Shown: positions 36,683-47,446, numbered from the stretch's first letter. The stretch: 64,000 nucleotides of DNA from Shewanella sp. Isolate13 (GCF_022398325.1 NZ_JAKEVD010000003.1:1-64000); one strand, 5' to 3'. Translations and numbers: made by a program. Notes: generated by a model not told the origin, from the sequence alone.

Positions 36683-39490
36683 TTAATCGGCTTTTTTATA
36701 CTCAGTATAGGCTTCGCCCTCACTCAACCATTTAGGCGCAGGCATGCCTTTGAGGTAGTGATCGAAGTATTCCATCATACGAATACTGTAATCGAGCTTA
36801 TTAGGATACTTCTTAAGATGATGTGGCTCATCCTGATATTGCAAGAACACCACATCCTTACCCGCACGGCGCATGGCAAGGTACAGCTCAACCCCTTGCT
36901 CCCAAGGCACCGCATCATCTTTATCACCAAACATGATCATCATAGGTGTCTTAATACGCTCAGCGTAAAATACCGGTGAATTTTCAATATATTTCTGTGG
37001 TGATTTAAACAGGCTTTCACCAATGCGGCTCTGGCCTGTTTCATATTGGAACTGTCTCGCAAGACCACTTCCATGACGAATGCCACTATAGGCGCTGGTC
37101 ATATTAGACACAGGGGCGCCGGTCACTGCAGCTTTAAAGATATTGGTTTTTGTTACCGCAAAAGCCGTTTGATACCCGCCCCATGAATGGCCCTGAATAC
37201 CCACCGCTTGTGGATCGGCAACCCCGATGTCGATCAGGTGCTGTACGCCAGAGGTTAATGCCTGTACAGAGGTTTCTCCTGGGTAACCCACCTCGAAACG
37301 AATATCGGGCAAGAAAATGGCGTAGCCATTATCGGCATACCATGCAAAGTTCGGCCTATGATTAATCTTCATCTGTGGGAAGGCGTGCAACCTGTCGCTC
37401 ATAAATCGGTAAAAGTAGACAAGTACAGGATAACGCTGACCTTCAACATAATTGGTTGGTTTGATCAAAACGCCATCGAGCGGTTTGCCGTCGCCATTGG
37501 TCCACTGAACTAACTCTGACTGTCCCCAGTTAAAGGCATCACGCTGCTTATCTAAGTTAGTTTGACGTACCGCATTTTGCGGTGCATCGACAGAGGCGGT
37601 GTAAAGATCGGGAAACTGATCGTACTGCTCTTTAGAGTACACGATTGTCTGTGCATCTTTACTGCGCGCCAGCAACTTAAGCTTATAGTCGCCATCCATT
37701 AAAGGCTTCACCCCTGCGACTCCTATCTGCGCACGGTAAAAACCATCGCCCTTGGTGATATCGTTATAGCCATGAAGCAAAACTTTATCACCATTAGCTA
37801 ACACACTTGGATACTCTTTATCTTGAACCAAGCCAGTTACTCGATATTGGATCTGTTGCTCACGTCCCTGACCTGCTGTCAGTTTAAATGTATCATTCGA
37901 TAGCGTATTGACCTGCCAAATATCAAACTTGTCGTAAATCAACAAACCTGCATCATCACCAATCCAAGGACCAAAACCATAACTTGGCGCGTTTGATGGG
38001 TAGTCATGATCTTCATTGGCAAAAGAAACACCTAAATCTTTGGTAATGTTGATGCGTCTATCTTGAGCTATCTCATACAGGAACACGTTCCCGTGCAAGT
38101 AATAGGACACAAACTTTTCACCCGGGGACAAATTCGGCTCTTCTGAACTGCTCTGTTGAGTAAGCAGCGGGATCTTCCGTCCTGTATTGAGATCAACCAG
38201 ATAAAAATCACGATAAAATCCAGCCCAAGTGATCATCTTACGGTATGGCAGATCAGAACTGGCCAGTACATAGCGCTGCTGTTGCTGCACCTCTATATCT
38301 GGCACATCGAGATCAGCAAGCTGCACTAAGTTATTGCCCTTGACATGCAGTACAGCTAAATAGGTTCGCTTAACCTCCTTCTTATATTGCTGAACTTCAT
38401 GAGGCTTAATACGAGGATCCTCACCATGCCATACTCTAAGCGCACGATTTGAGGTAATAATATCTTTATCAAATAGATCGGACTGCTGCTCATATTTAGC
38501 CAACTCTAATTGCTGAGCCACCTGAGGCACACGGCCAAAGAACAAGCGTTGACTGTCATCGGAAAAGCGTAGCTCAGCGTAACGATTAAGCGTCCAATCT
38601 GCTGACTTAGGCGTTTTAACAAGCTGGTTATTTTCAAGGCTCAAAAGTGCCAATTCATATTCGCGACCAAAAGGTGCAACCTTGGCATCACCATGGGTAA
38701 AAGCTAAATACTTACCATCATTTGATAAAGCGATAGCACCAAATTGCTGCTGTTTTAAACTATGGACAGTCGAAGTGCTATTATCGGCCAGCTTAACCAG
38801 GTTTAACTCATGCTTATTGGTTTCGATATTATTTATCGCCAATGCAAAATTTAACCCTGACTGATCAAAACTAAGCGCCGTAACGTCTTTAAAGGTTATT
38901 GATTTCAAATCGTTAAGAGAAAGCAGCTCGACTGTCGTGCCCTTATCCTCTTTATCGACTTCTATATCACTTTTAGCGCTTTGCCCATTATCAGCCGATT
39001 TTTCATCTTTTTTTGACTCTTCGGCTTCAAACCAGATAGCTAGATGAGTTCCCTTATCATTGAACTCAAAGGATTTTACACGCTCATAGCGGATCTCTTC
39101 ACCCGTTGAGGTATCTAACAAAACCAAGCCGGGCTTGAGTTTCTTCTTGGCTTTCTTGCTGGCTGTTTCTGATTCCAAAAGCGATACTTCATCGACAAAC
39201 GCCACAAAACGGCCGTCATGGCTAACTTTTGGCTTACTCGCGCCTTTTACACTAAACTGCTTATTAGCTACGAGGTTCCTTACAAGGCCGTGACTATCGC
39301 CACGATCCGGAGTCACCTCAACGGCCAGCATATTGCCAGTATCTGAAATAACAGGCTTTTTAAGCGATTCGAATCGCATAATATCGTCGGGAGTGATGCT
39401 ATTGTTGGCCGCTATCAAGTTTGCTGACAGCAAACTCGTCGAGAATAGCAATAGAGATGTAATAGGTAATGACTTCAAGGTCTTCCTCAT
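36683..39490 (-). CDS. Secreted S9 family (prolyl oligopeptidase-type) peptidase
   Basis: A 935-residue exported serine peptidase. A signal peptide (MRKTLKSLPITSLLLFSTSLLSANLIA) precedes an N-terminal beta-propeller-like region (to about residue 640), then an alpha/beta hydrolase domain with the nucleophile in GHSWGGYQTAF (near 770), acid in FGDKDDAVPW (near 858) and His in DEPHHLKK (near 893). Members cleave short peptides in the periplasm. It is divergent from icd. Confidence 0.92.
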   Translation of the reverse strand: MRKTLKSLPITSLLLFSTSLLSANLIAANNSITPDDIMRFESLKKPVISDTGNMLAVEVTPDRGDSHGLVRNLVANKQFSVKGASKPKVSHDGRFVAFVDEVSLLESETASKKAKKKLKPGLVLLDTSTGEEIRYERVKSFEFNDKGTHLAIWFEAEESKKDEKSADNGQSAKSDIEVDKEDKGTTVELLSLNDLKSITFKDVTALSFDQSGLNFALAINNIETNKHELNLVKLADNSTSTVHSLKQQQFGAIALSNDGKYLAFTHGDAKVAPFGREYELALLSLENNQLVKTPKSADWTLNRYAELRFSDDSQRLFFGRVPQVAQQLELAKYEQQSDLFDKDIITSNRALRVWHGEDPRIKPHEVQQYKKEVKRTYLAVLHVKGNNLVQLADLDVPDIEVQQQQRYVLASSDLPYRKMITWAGFYRDFYLVDLNTGRKIPLLTQQSSSEEPNLSPGEKFVSYYLHGNVFLYEIAQDRRINITKDLGVSFANEDHDYPSNAPSYGFGPWIGDDAGLLIYDKFDIWQVNTLSNDTFKLTAGQGREQQIQYRVTGLVQDKEYPSVLANGDKVLLHGYNDITKGDGFYRAQIGVAGVKPLMDGDYKLKLLARSKDAQTIVYSKEQYDQFPDLYTASVDAPQNAVRQTNLDKQRDAFNWGQSELVQWTNGDGKPLDGVLIKPTNYVEGQRYPVLVYFYRFMSDRLHAFPQMKINHRPNFAWYADNGYAIFLPDIRFEVGYPGETSVQALTSGVQHLIDIGVADPQAVGIQGHSWGGYQTAFAVTKTNIFKAAVTGAPVSNMTSAYSGIRHGSGLARQFQYETGQSRIGESLFKSPQKYIENSPVFYAERIKTPMMIMFGDKDDAVPWEQGVELYLAMRRAGKDVVFLQYQDEPHHLKKYPNKLDYSIRMMEYFDHYLKGMPAPKWLSEGEAYTEYKKAD

Positions 39491-39730
39491 TATTTATTAT
39501 TAGACTAAAGTAGACTTTTTAACCTTCTAACGATCAATCATCGTCATAAGCAGTTATTTATGCAAGTTACCCTACAGAAAAAAACGTGAGATTGCTCACT
39601 ATTTCCTGTGAAAGTTGTGTAAAAGTGTTTAAAATACATCGAGCAAAAAGAAAATAATTCCAACTCACTTGCCGTGTCCCAAGACATGGTCAGACAATTG
39701 CAGTAACGCCTAACCGTGGTAGGACTATCC

Positions 39731-40741
39731 ATGACAAAAAGAACGATAACCGTTATCCCTGGTGATGGGATTGGCCCAAGCATTATTGACTCAGCACTTA
39801 AAATTCTTGATAAAGCTGGTTGTGACTTTGAATATGAGTTTGCAGATGCCGGTCTCGCTGCGCTAGAAAAGCACGGTGAACTATTACCTCAGCGCACATT
39901 AGAGCTTATTGAAAAAAATCGCATTACACTAAAAGGCCCACTAACAACACCTGTTGGCGAAGGCTTTACCTCTATTAACGTGAGCCTACGTAAGCAATTC
40001 AGCCTTTACGCAAACGTACGTCCAGTACTGTCTTTTAAAGGCACACAGGCCCGTTATGACAATATCGATATCATCACAGTACGTGAAAATACCGAAGGCA
40101 TGTATTCAGGCCTAGGGCAAACCGTCTCTGATGACGGTGCAACCGCTGAAGCAACCAGTATCATTACTCGCCAAGGTGCAGAGCAGATCACCACATTTGC
40201 TTATGAGCTTGCCCGTAAGGAAGGCCGTAAAAAAGTCACTATCGTCCATAAAGCTAACATCATGAAGTCTACCTCTGGACTATTCTTGAAAGTCGCTCGT
40301 GAAGTGAGCCAGCGTTACCCAGATATCACGACCGAAGAGATGATTGTTGACGCAACCTGTATGAAGCTGGTGATGAATCCTGAAAACTTCGATGTGATTG
40401 TCACCACAAACCTATTCGGTGACATCTTATCAGATCTTTGTGCTGGCCTTGTTGGCGGCCTAGGTATGGCACCTGGTGCTAACATTGGTAGCGATGCGGC
40501 AATTTTTGAAGCGGTGCACGGTAGTGCGCCAGATATCGCTGGCAAAAACCTAGCAAACCCAACTTCTGTTGTACTGGCATCGATTCAGATGCTTGAGTAT
40601 TTAGGTATGTCAGATAAAGCCGAGCTTATTCGCAACGCGATTACCGCTGTGATTGAAGAAGGCGACCGCACCACACGTGACCTAGGTGGTACTCACGGTA
40701 CAACCGACTTCACTCAGGCCGTGATTGAGCGTTTATCTTAA
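39731..40741 (+). CDS. Isocitrate dehydrogenase, NAD-type
   Basis: A 336-residue beta-decarboxylating dehydrogenase. ITVIPGDGIGPSI opens the fold; ENTEGMYSG, KANIMKSTSGLF and NLFGDILSDLCAGLVGGLGM hold the substrate and metal sites. The short length and lack of the E. coli Icd insertions point to the NAD-dependent type found in Shewanella. Isopropylmalate or homoisocitrate dehydrogenase relatives are excluded mainly by context, so specificity is an inference. ATG 39731 has AGGA ahead; a GTG at 39716 is less likely. Confidence 0.88.
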   Translation: MTKRTITVIPGDGIGPSIIDSALKILDKAGCDFEYEFADAGLAALEKHGELLPQRTLELIEKNRITLKGPLTTPVGEGFTSINVSLRKQFSLYANVRPVLSFKGTQARYDNIDIITVRENTEGMYSGLGQTVSDDGATAEATSIITRQGAEQITTFAYELARKEGRKKVTIVHKANIMKSTSGLFLKVAREVSQRYPDITTEEMIVDATCMKLVMNPENFDVIVTTNLFGDILSDLCAGLVGGLGMAPGANIGSDAAIFEAVHGSAPDIAGKNLANPTSVVLASIQMLEYLGMSDKAELIRNAITAVIEEGDRTTRDLGGTHGTTDFTQAVIERLS

Positions 40742-40761
40742 TAATCAAGTTATGATTCAAT

Positions 40762-40796
40762 AAAAAGGCCCCATGTTTTCACATGGGGCCTTTTTT
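40762..40796. terminator. Bidirectional terminator icd / rlmM
   Basis: GGCCCCATGT pairs with ACATGGGGCC; A5 before and T6 after. Confidence 0.9.
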
Positions 40797-40841
40797 AATG
40801 CTTTGTCCCGACCCGAGTTGAGTCGGCACTTTAGTCAATAT

Positions 40842-41924
40842 TTACCAAGGCTGAGTAGGTCTCAAGCAAAGGTGAACGGTCACTTCATCACGGTCATGGT
40901 AAAGATGCTTAGCTGCGATAGTAAAATCATCTACGCCGTTCTCTTTTAAGATCTCTTCCATGGTCGCCAAAATGGTCGACACCTCTTTATAGCGTGCCTT
41001 CATCGGTAGCTTTAAGTTAAAAATCGCTTCTTTAAACCAACCGTTAATCGCCCATGCCTCAATCAGCTCGGCCACGCGAGATGGCTTTTCAATCATGTCA
41101 CACACAAGCCAGGTGATATTCTTTCTAGGTGGCTCGAATCTAAAGCCGTCAGCCTGATAATGTTTAACCTGTCCGGTATCCATTAGACCTTGATCCATCG
41201 GCCCATTATCGACAGCGGCAACAAACATACCGCGTCTCACAAGCTGATAGGTCCAGCCACCTGGGCATGCGCCAAGATCCACAGCCTTCATACCACTACT
41301 GAGGCGAGTCTCTTGCTCTTCTTTAGGGATAAAGTGAATAAAGGCTTCATCAAGTTTTAATGTCGAGCGACTCGGTGCGTCCGCTGCGATCTTAAGTCTT
41401 GGGATCCCCATGAAATATGGCGAGCTATTGTTACTTAACGAGTAACCCACATAAGCTTGACCCGAAGCGACAAAACAAACGTGAATAATCGGACGCTTGC
41501 TGTTTTCTTTTTCGAGTAAGGTACCTGACTTCTTCAGTGCCTGTCTTAGGGGCACTGTAAACTTGCGACAGAAATTAGATAGCTCTTTTGCTTCGTTAGT
41601 ATCTGGCGTTTCAACACGTAATTCACCCGCTTTATGCACTTGAGTCAGCGCTTCAACTATCGGGCTAATTCTATCTTGCTCCGGTAAGCCTTTAAGCAAC
41701 TCCTTGGCCGCAAACATCTGTCTGGTAAAAATAAGCGAGTCTAGACTGATATTTTTAGCTAAAACTTCAGCATCACCGGCTTGGAAGCACTGAAAAATCA
41801 CATAAGCATCGTTGGTGTTGGTTTTTACAAATCCACCAATATCGAGCTCAGCTGCGCGCACTTGGATCTCTGCTGCACAATCTTTCTCATAGCCAGCACG
41901 GCAAAATAAAAATAGGTTTATCAT
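40842..41924 (-). CDS. rlmM: 23S rRNA C2498 2'-O-methyltransferase RlmM
   Basis: A 360-residue enzyme that methylates the ribose of C2498 in 23S rRNA. An N-terminal THUMP-like domain is followed by the SAM-binding motif [17 protein letters not shown] and the later VCDMIEKP and FNLKLPMK that hold the K-D-K-type residues. ATG 41924 ([16 protein letters not shown]) agrees with the family start. Downstream of gcvA and the DUF423 gene, as in E. coli. Confidence 0.95.
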   Translation of the reverse strand: MINLFLFCRAGYEKDCAAEIQVRAAELDIGGFVKTNTNDAYVIFQCFQAGDAEVLAKNISLDSLIFTRQMFAAKELLKGLPEQDRISPIVEALTQVHKAGELRVETPDTNEAKELSNFCRKFTVPLRQALKKSGTLLEKENSKRPIIHVCFVASGQAYVGYSLSNNSSPYFMGIPRLKIAADAPSRSTLKLDEAFIHFIPKEEQETRLSSGMKAVDLGACPGGWTYQLVRRGMFVAAVDNGPMDQGLMDTGQVKHYQADGFRFEPPRKNITWLVCDMIEKPSRVAELIEAWAINGWFKEAIFNLKLPMKARYKEVSTILATMEEILKENGVDDFTIAAKHLYHDRDEVTVHLCLRPTQPW

Positions 41925-42035
41925 TGAATTTCCTGAAGATAAAAATAATATCAATCAAAATAGCACTTAGTAAAAGCGTTACCTAGGCTTCAAAGCATAA
42001 CGCTAAAAACGGTCTGCGTTATTGAAGTATTGATA

Positions 42036-42069
42036 TAAAAAAGCGGCCAACAAAGTTGTTGCCCGCTAT
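42036..42069 (-). terminator. Terminator after DUF423 gene
   Basis: AGCGG-CAAC and GTTG-CCGCT arms with one mismatch and six U residues on the minus strand. Bases 41925-42162 otherwise hold the rlmM promoter region. Confidence 0.7.
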
Positions 42070-42162
42070 TTTACACTGTTCAAGCTTTGCTGTGTACTGT
42101 CTAAAATTTAATATTCACCGCGCAGCCTTAACCTATAGATAGACTAAGTCACCACTAAAAGC

Positions 42163-42549
42163 TTAATCCAGCTCTTTAACGCGATTACGCCAAACTGCGA
42201 CGGCGATAAATAGCCAACCTAACAGGAAGCAGACACCACCCATTGGGGTAACAGGACCAGTCCATTTAGCGCCGATTAACGCATAGAGGTACAAAGATCC
42301 CGAAAACAGCACCATACCCGCGATAAAGAGGTAGCCGGCCCAGTCCAATAATCGCGACTTTAGCCAATGACCAGAGAACGCCACCGCAATCAGCGCGAAC
42401 GTATGGTAGAACTGATACTCAACGCCTAAATTAAAGATGGCAATGAGATCTGGCGGCGCCACATTCTTCAATCCATGGGCACCAAATGCGCCCAATGCTA
42501 CGGCAATAAAACCACTCAATGCTGCTAGCAGCAAAAATCCATTACGCAT
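42163..42549 (-). CDS. DUF423 family membrane protein (YgdD-like)
   Basis: A 128-residue protein with four membrane helices. GAFGAHGLKN near the N terminus and FSGSLYLYALIG and TPMGGVCFLLGW later are the family marks. GGAGG at the right distance fixes ATG 42549 rather than 42606. Function unknown. In E. coli the homologue also lies between gcvA and rlmM, so the neighbourhood is ancient; here a hydrolase gene has been added. Confidence 0.9.
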   Translation of the reverse strand: MRNGFLLLAALSGFIAVALGAFGAHGLKNVAPPDLIAIFNLGVEYQFYHTFALIAVAFSGHWLKSRLLDWAGYLFIAGMVLFSGSLYLYALIGAKWTGPVTPMGGVCFLLGWLFIAVAVWRNRVKELD

Positions 42550-42625
42550 TAAACCTCCAGCTAGCCATCGACTCCGCTGCCGACAGATAGAAAATTTGCA
42601 TTCCAAATAACTGTATTATCACTCG

Positions 42626-43363
42626 TTATGATAACTGCGAGATAAAGCCTTTTATTAGCGATACCGCCTGAGCTAGGTTAGCCTCTAACGTAGTTCCTGA
42701 CGACTTCCTTGGCTTAAAACTATGATCGCCATCGGTTAACCAATGCAGTTGTACTTTTTTCATTTCTGGCCAAGTGTCAACTAATCCCTTATGACCAAAC
42801 TTATCTCGCTCACCTTGGATCACCATCAGTGGCGCTAACCCCCCCTCGATCGGTTCTAAACGCGGCTCGCCACCACTGAGTGGAATAAAGGGATAGCCAA
42901 GACAGGCAACACCATCAACCTTTAGGCTCTCGGCTAAAATTGTCGACATCCGCCCCCCCATAGACTTGCCCACTAAGTAGACTTTCTTAGGCTTAAACTG
43001 TTGTTTAAGAATACTAAGCTGCAGCGCGTAGTCGGCAATCAACTTCGGCGCCCTGTCTGGCGGACGACGCTTACCATCGATGGCATTGGCACGCATATAG
43101 GGAAAGTTAAAACGCACGACTGTTGCGCCTACGCTCAGCCCCTTGGCCATCTGAGTCATAAATTCATGGTGCATATTCGCGCCTGCACCATGGGCCAAGA
43201 TAATCAAGCTGTCGCAGTCTTTTTCGGCGCTATCTTTTTCGGCACAGTCTACGAGATAGTGCTGCGCATCGAAAGCTAGCTCCTCGGGAGTTAATTCAGC
43301 AACGGCCGCGGCTAACTCACCCTCAAGGTAGGCTTGTTTTAACTTATCCTGTAAGCAGCTCAC
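42626..43363 (-). CDS. Alpha/beta hydrolase of the KANL3/TEX30 type
   Basis: A 245-residue hydrolase. The oxyanion/first strand is ILAHGAGANMHHEFM, the nucleophile elbow GKSMGGRMS, the acid is in QGERDKFG and the His in DGDHSFKPRKSSG. GTG 43363 is preceded by GAGGAG at good spacing, whereas the longer frame to 43432 has none. It overlaps the last 20 bases of gcvA, which implies coupled translation. Substrate unknown. Confidence 0.83.
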   Translation of the reverse strand: MSCLQDKLKQAYLEGELAAAVAELTPEELAFDAQHYLVDCAEKDSAEKDCDSLIILAHGAGANMHHEFMTQMAKGLSVGATVVRFNFPYMRANAIDGKRRPPDRAPKLIADYALQLSILKQQFKPKKVYLVGKSMGGRMSTILAESLKVDGVACLGYPFIPLSGGEPRLEPIEGGLAPLMVIQGERDKFGHKGLVDTWPEMKKVQLHWLTDGDHSFKPRKSSGTTLEANLAQAVSLIKGFISQLS

Positions 43364-44255
43364 TGCGCGTCTCCTCTTCGAACATATCGAGCATCCACTC
43401 TCTAAAAGCTGCGACCTTACCAATATCGGCATGGCTTTGTTGGCACACTAAGTAATATGCATTTTTACTGACTAAAACTTCAGGAAAAGGACAGATAAGA
43501 CGACCCGCTTTAATATCGGGCCTTGCAAGTACACTGTAGCCTAGCGCCACACCCTGGCCGTGAGCGGCAGCTTGTAGCACCAATGAAGAATGACTAAATA
43601 TTGGACCTTGGTTCACATTAATATCAGTAATTCCACATTGTCTAAACCAAGCCTGCCAATCTTGGCGACTAGAGTCGTGCAATAGGGTATGATTTTTCAA
43701 ATCGCTAGGTTTTTCTAATGGCTTGGGACCGCTTAATAATAGCGGTGAACAGACCGGAATTAACACCTCATTCCTGAGCTTATCGGCTCGCATTCCAGAC
43801 CAGTTCCCCATACCATAATAGATGGCCACATCAACGTCATCGGTCAGCGAGCCATCTTCATCATCCACAGCCTTAATTCGCACATCGATCTCTGGATTTT
43901 TCTCACTAAACTTGGCCAATCGTGGCACTAACCATTGAATCGCAAAGCTCGGCGAAGTGGCTACAGTAAGGGAACCGATAGCACTTCGGGCTAATAATCT
44001 ATCGGTGGCATCGGCAAGTTGGGTGAAAATATCTTTGATGTCGAGAAAGTAGCTTTGCCCCTCCTCTGTTAGCAGTAATGAACGGTTCTTACGTCTAAAT
44101 AATTTTAATCCAAGATACTCTTCTAATGCCTTGATTTGATGACTCACGGCAGCCTGGGTAACAAACAACTCTTCTGCCGCTCGAGTGAAGCTCAAATGCC
44201 TAGCTGCTGCCTCAAATGCCTTCACCGCATTCAGGGGAGGTAATCGTCTTGCCAT
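43344..44255 (-). CDS. gcvA: LysR-type regulator GcvA (glycine cleavage system)
   Basis: A 303-residue LysR regulator. MARRLPPLNAVKAFEAAARHLSFTRAAEELFVTQAAVSHQIKALE is the conserved GcvA N terminus, followed by the effector domain. In E. coli GcvA controls gcvTHP with glycine and purines. The order gcvA–DUF423–rlmM, shared with E. coli, supports orthology over other LysR types. Confidence 0.9.
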   Translation of the reverse strand: MARRLPPLNAVKAFEAAARHLSFTRAAEELFVTQAAVSHQIKALEEYLGLKLFRRKNRSLLLTEEGQSYFLDIKDIFTQLADATDRLLARSAIGSLTVATSPSFAIQWLVPRLAKFSEKNPEIDVRIKAVDDEDGSLTDDVDVAIYYGMGNWSGMRADKLRNEVLIPVCSPLLLSGPKPLEKPSDLKNHTLLHDSSRQDWQAWFRQCGITDINVNQGPIFSHSSLVLQAAAHGQGVALGYSVLARPDIKAGRLICPFPEVLVSKNAYYLVCQQSHADIGKVAAFREWMLDMFEEETRSELLTG

Positions 44256-44436
44256 AGTGATCCAGATCCCGGTTTTTAATTAGTTTTTCTAATGTCTATT
44301 GTTACATTTTATCGTTTGTTAAGGCCAGTACTTTCGTTCAGAATTTGCCCCAACGAAATGATACTAGTTGGACAGCCTCTACGACGTAATTGGGGAGTGT
44401 CTAACAACCCAAATACTAGCCCGGAGGCTACCGCGT

Positions 44437-44670
44437 ATGTTAAACCTAAAATCAGTATTTGTTATCGCTATCCTCGGCGCCTCAGCCAGTGTTAGTGCCG
44501 ACGAAATCTCTATCAACACCAAAGATATCGAAGCGACATTAACAGCTAACTTAACAGAAAGCATGGAGTTAATGCAGGCTCAACTGACTGCTGAGCTAGA
44601 TACCATGTTAGCAACTGATGAACTAAAGAAGAACGAAGAAGCTACGGCTCAAGTATTATTAGCCGACTAA
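44437..44670 (+). CDS. Small exported protein of unknown function
   Basis: 77 residues. MLNLKSVFVIAILGASASVSA is a signal peptide; the mature part is a single amphipathic, acidic, helix-rich segment (DIEATLTANLTESMELMQAQL). GGAGG precedes ATG 44437, and the longer frame from 44368 would hide the signal. No family recognised. Confidence 0.75.
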   Translation: MLNLKSVFVIAILGASASVSADEISINTKDIEATLTANLTESMELMQAQLTAELDTMLATDELKKNEEATAQVLLAD

Positions 44671-44693
44671 TAAAGCGCTAGTACTTCAACTTT

Positions 44694-44721
44694 AAAACCA
44701 CCTAATAGAGGTGGTTTTTTT
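44694..44721 (+). terminator. Terminator after the small exported protein gene
   Basis: AACCACCT/AGGTGGTT stem followed by T6-7. Confidence 0.85.
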
Positions 44722-44726
44722 GTATC

Positions 44727-44752
44727 TATTAACCGCTAGCTAGCGGTTAATA
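44727..44752. repeat. 26-base perfect palindrome
   Basis: The two 13-base halves (first half TATTAACCGCTAG) are exact reverse complements with no loop. It lies between two terminators of convergent genes. It has no U-tract, so it is not a simple terminator. Confidence 0.85.
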
Positions 44753-44757
44753 GCTAC

Positions 44758-44787
44758 AAAAAAGGCAACCAATATTGGTTGCCTTTT
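44758..44787 (-). terminator. Terminator after thiI
   Basis: GGCAACCAAT/ATTGGTTGCC perfect stem with six U residues on the minus strand. Confidence 0.88.
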
Positions 44788-44821
44788 CGTTTAAGCTCAC
44801 TCTAGCGCTCACAAACGCCGT

Positions 44822-46276
44822 TTAAGGACGGTAAACCTTAACATTGGTGTAACCTTGCTCTTGCAGATAAAGCGCCTGTAGCTTGCTCATCACGCCACGG
44901 TCGCAATATAACAGGTAATTCTTCTCTTTATCGAGATCACCAAACAGCGTCGCTAGCTTATAGAAAGGAATCGCCTTCACTTCGACACCAGCGACTTCAA
45001 GGGGAGCCTTCTCCTCCTCTTCTGGTGCACGGACGTCGATAATGATCTCACCAGCACTAATCGCATCGACAGTTTCTGTTGCGGTAATTTTGGTATCCAT
45101 CTGAGTTGCAATCTCCCTAATATCGATAACTTCTGCATCTGCAATCACGCGCTCGAGCAGATCTTCAGAAAACTTAGCTTCTTCAGCTTCAACTTTTGAC
45201 AACACCGCTTTTACCGTTGGCTTTTGAGAAATAACGCCACAATACTCAGGAATTGATTTAGCAAAGTCTTCGGTACCGATTTCACGGCTAATATTGATGA
45301 TGTCTTGCTTATCCATTGCAATAAGAGGACGCAAAATCAATTGCTCTGTACAGCGGTCGATGACATTTAAGTTAGTCAAGGTTTGGCTAGAAACCTGCCC
45401 CATCGCCTCACCCGTAACCAAGGCTTGAATGCCCATCTTATGCGCCACTTTTGCTGCAGCACGCATCATCATACGCTTTAACACCACGCCCATCTGGCCG
45501 TTATCGACGCGCTCTAGAATTTCTTGTACCACAGGGTCAAACGGCACAGAGATAAACTTAACCTTATGTGATTCGCCATACTTCTGCCACAAGTGGTAAG
45601 CCACCTGCTTAACACCGATTTCGTGCTGGTCGCCACCTAAGTTAAAGAAACAATAGTGAGTACGAGAACCACGCTTAATGAACTGGTAACTCGATACGCC
45701 TGAGTCGAAACCACCAGAGATCAGTGACAACACATCTTCCTGAGTCGCCATCGGGAAGCCGCCAAGGCCTTCAATACGCTTATCGATGAGATATAGGTGT
45801 TCATTATCAATCTCTAGATGCACTGTCATATCAGGATCTTTTAAGCGAACACCCGCTGCTTCGGTAAATTGATTCAATCCACCACCCACATAGCGCTCAA
45901 CTTCAATAGAGTTGAAGTCATGCTTACCCGCGCGCTTAACGCGTACACAGAAGGTCTTGCCAACAAGCTGCTCTTTATAAACAGCTAACGTCTGCTGGTA
46001 GATATCGTCGACTGAAGTGAAGGTACTCACGTTTACTTGCAGTACATGAGCGATACCAGGAATACAGGCTAAACGCTCACCAAAGGCTTCAACCAGATCT
46101 GGCCTATCATCTGGTACCATCACCATGATCTTGTCCCACTGACGCTGTACTTTAGCGGACTCATCCACCTTTCTAAGTACATTACGAATATTGGTCTCGA
46201 GCATCTTGGTAAAACGCATTCTTACCGGCTTGCTCTTCATCATGATTTCAGGAAACAGTTTTACGATAAATTTCAT
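44822..46276 (-). CDS. thiI: tRNA 4-thiouridine synthase ThiI
   Basis: A 484-residue enzyme that thiolates U8 of tRNA and donates sulfur for thiamine thiazole. Order: ferredoxin-like and THUMP domain (to ~165), PP-loop ATPase with [12 protein letters not shown], the Cys of [14 protein letters not shown], then a rhodanese domain whose catalytic Cys is in [10 protein letters not shown]. All parts of the E. coli type (482 residues) are present. ATG 46276 matches the family start [11 protein letters not shown]. Confidence 0.96.
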   Translation of the reverse strand: MKFIVKLFPEIMMKSKPVRMRFTKMLETNIRNVLRKVDESAKVQRQWDKIMVMVPDDRPDLVEAFGERLACIPGIAHVLQVNVSTFTSVDDIYQQTLAVYKEQLVGKTFCVRVKRAGKHDFNSIEVERYVGGGLNQFTEAAGVRLKDPDMTVHLEIDNEHLYLIDKRIEGLGGFPMATQEDVLSLISGGFDSGVSSYQFIKRGSRTHYCFFNLGGDQHEIGVKQVAYHLWQKYGESHKVKFISVPFDPVVQEILERVDNGQMGVVLKRMMMRAAAKVAHKMGIQALVTGEAMGQVSSQTLTNLNVIDRCTEQLILRPLIAMDKQDIINISREIGTEDFAKSIPEYCGVISQKPTVKAVLSKVEAEEAKFSEDLLERVIADAEVIDIREIATQMDTKITATETVDAISAGEIIIDVRAPEEEEKAPLEVAGVEVKAIPFYKLATLFGDLDKEKNYLLYCDRGVMSKLQALYLQEQGYTNVKVYRP

Positions 46277-46415
46277 TGGTCTTCCGCGAGGGGGTAGTTT
46301 AAACAGCAATTTTCCGATTATAACAAGAACGCGGGGCAATTGCGTATATCCAATGTCAGTTTGTCACCACAAAAATCAATTATTCCCCTATCAATAACCT
46401 GGAATCGCTAAAATG

Positions 46416-46452
46416 AAAAAGGCGCGCAACCCAGTCTCCTAGGTTGCGCGCC
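46416..46452 (-). terminator. Terminator after pomB
   Basis: An 11-bp GC-rich stem, GGCGCGCAACC/GGTTGCGCGCC, with five U residues on the minus strand. Confidence 0.88.
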
Positions 46453-46473
46453 TCTATCGCTGACTAATGACAG

Positions 46474-47442
46474 CTACTGACTCACTTGGATCTCTTGAGA
46501 CTCTTTGGCTTTGCCCTGCTCTATCGCAATCTCGACTCGGCGATTTCGTGCGCGATTAGCGCTAGAGTTGTTCTCTACTAGCGGATCCGATGACGCCATT
46601 CCCACCACCTTCATCCGCTTCGGATCAAACCCCTTAACCTTAATCAGCTCATGCCCCACGGCTACGGCACGTTTACTCGACAGATCCCAATTAGAGCTAT
46701 AGAGTTCGTTAGAGATATTCCAGTCATCGGTATGCCCCGATACGGTAACGATGCCAGGCACATCCTTAAGCAATTCACCCACACGGCGGATCACAGGTTT
46801 AAACCTAGGTTGCAAGAAGCCCGAGCCTGAGGCGAAGGATCCTTTTTCTCGAATGCGAATAATGATCTGTTGCCCAAGTGACTCGATCTCGATGGCACCA
46901 TCGACAATCTCTTTATTGAGCTCCTGGGCCATCTTCTTCACCTGCTCATTAATCTTATCTTGAGCCGATGCTTGAGTTTTCGTCGATTGCGTATCCGATT
47001 GAGCGGCATTTTCAGCCTTGGCTTCGGCCTCACTCTGCTCCTGCGCCGTTGCCGATGCTTGACCACCGCGCTGTTCGCCGCGCTGCTGCTGAATGCCGCC
47101 AGCACTATCATCTTCGCCCTCTTGAAACTCAAGCATTGGCTCTGTCATCTCGTTAGTTTGCTGGTTGATGATCTCAATCGGCGTAGGCTCGGGACGCCCC
47201 GGCCTAAATTCAAGGGCAATCACCGAGGTGCCTTTAGGAATATCTTTGACTTCGACTTTATTCTGCACACCGAAGGCGTACTTCATCGAACCTGCAATCT
47301 GCTTAAACTTCATCACATCCATTTCTGAAAACGCGAGCAGCAGTACGAAGAAACACATCAGCAACGACATCAAGTCGGCGAAAGTTGCCAACCAGAGCGG
47401 CGCACCGGGTGGCGGACAATCACATTTGGCTTTTTTAGCCAT
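46474..47442 (-). CDS. pomB: Flagellar motor stator protein PomB (sodium type)
   Basis: A 322-residue stator B subunit that anchors the ion channel to peptidoglycan. One membrane helix carries the ion-binding Asp23 (LATFADLMSLLMCFFVLLLAF), and the OmpA-type peptidoglycan-binding domain contains VSGHTDDW and RNRRVEIAI. Residues 105-165 are an unusual linker rich in Gln, Ala, Glu and Ser. It starts five bases beyond the pomA stop, as a single operon. Na+ use is inferred from the FADLM context and the PomA partner. Confidence 0.93.
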   Translation of the reverse strand: MAKKAKCDCPPPGAPLWLATFADLMSLLMCFFVLLLAFSEMDVMKFKQIAGSMKYAFGVQNKVEVKDIPKGTSVIALEFRPGRPEPTPIEIINQQTNEMTEPMLEFQEGEDDSAGGIQQQRGEQRGGQASATAQEQSEAEAKAENAAQSDTQSTKTQASAQDKINEQVKKMAQELNKEIVDGAIEIESLGQQIIIRIREKGSFASGSGFLQPRFKPVIRRVGELLKDVPGIVTVSGHTDDWNISNELYSSNWDLSSKRAVAVGHELIKVKGFDPKRMKVVGMASSDPLVENNSSANRARNRRVEIAIEQGKAKESQEIQVSQ

Positions 47443-47446
47443 CTGT

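Noticed and set aside
46960..47328. Long antisense frames over pomB and other genes
   Set aside because: They mirror codon bias of the real gene on the other strand, lack ribosome sites and encode low-complexity basic or Leu/Arg-rich peptides.
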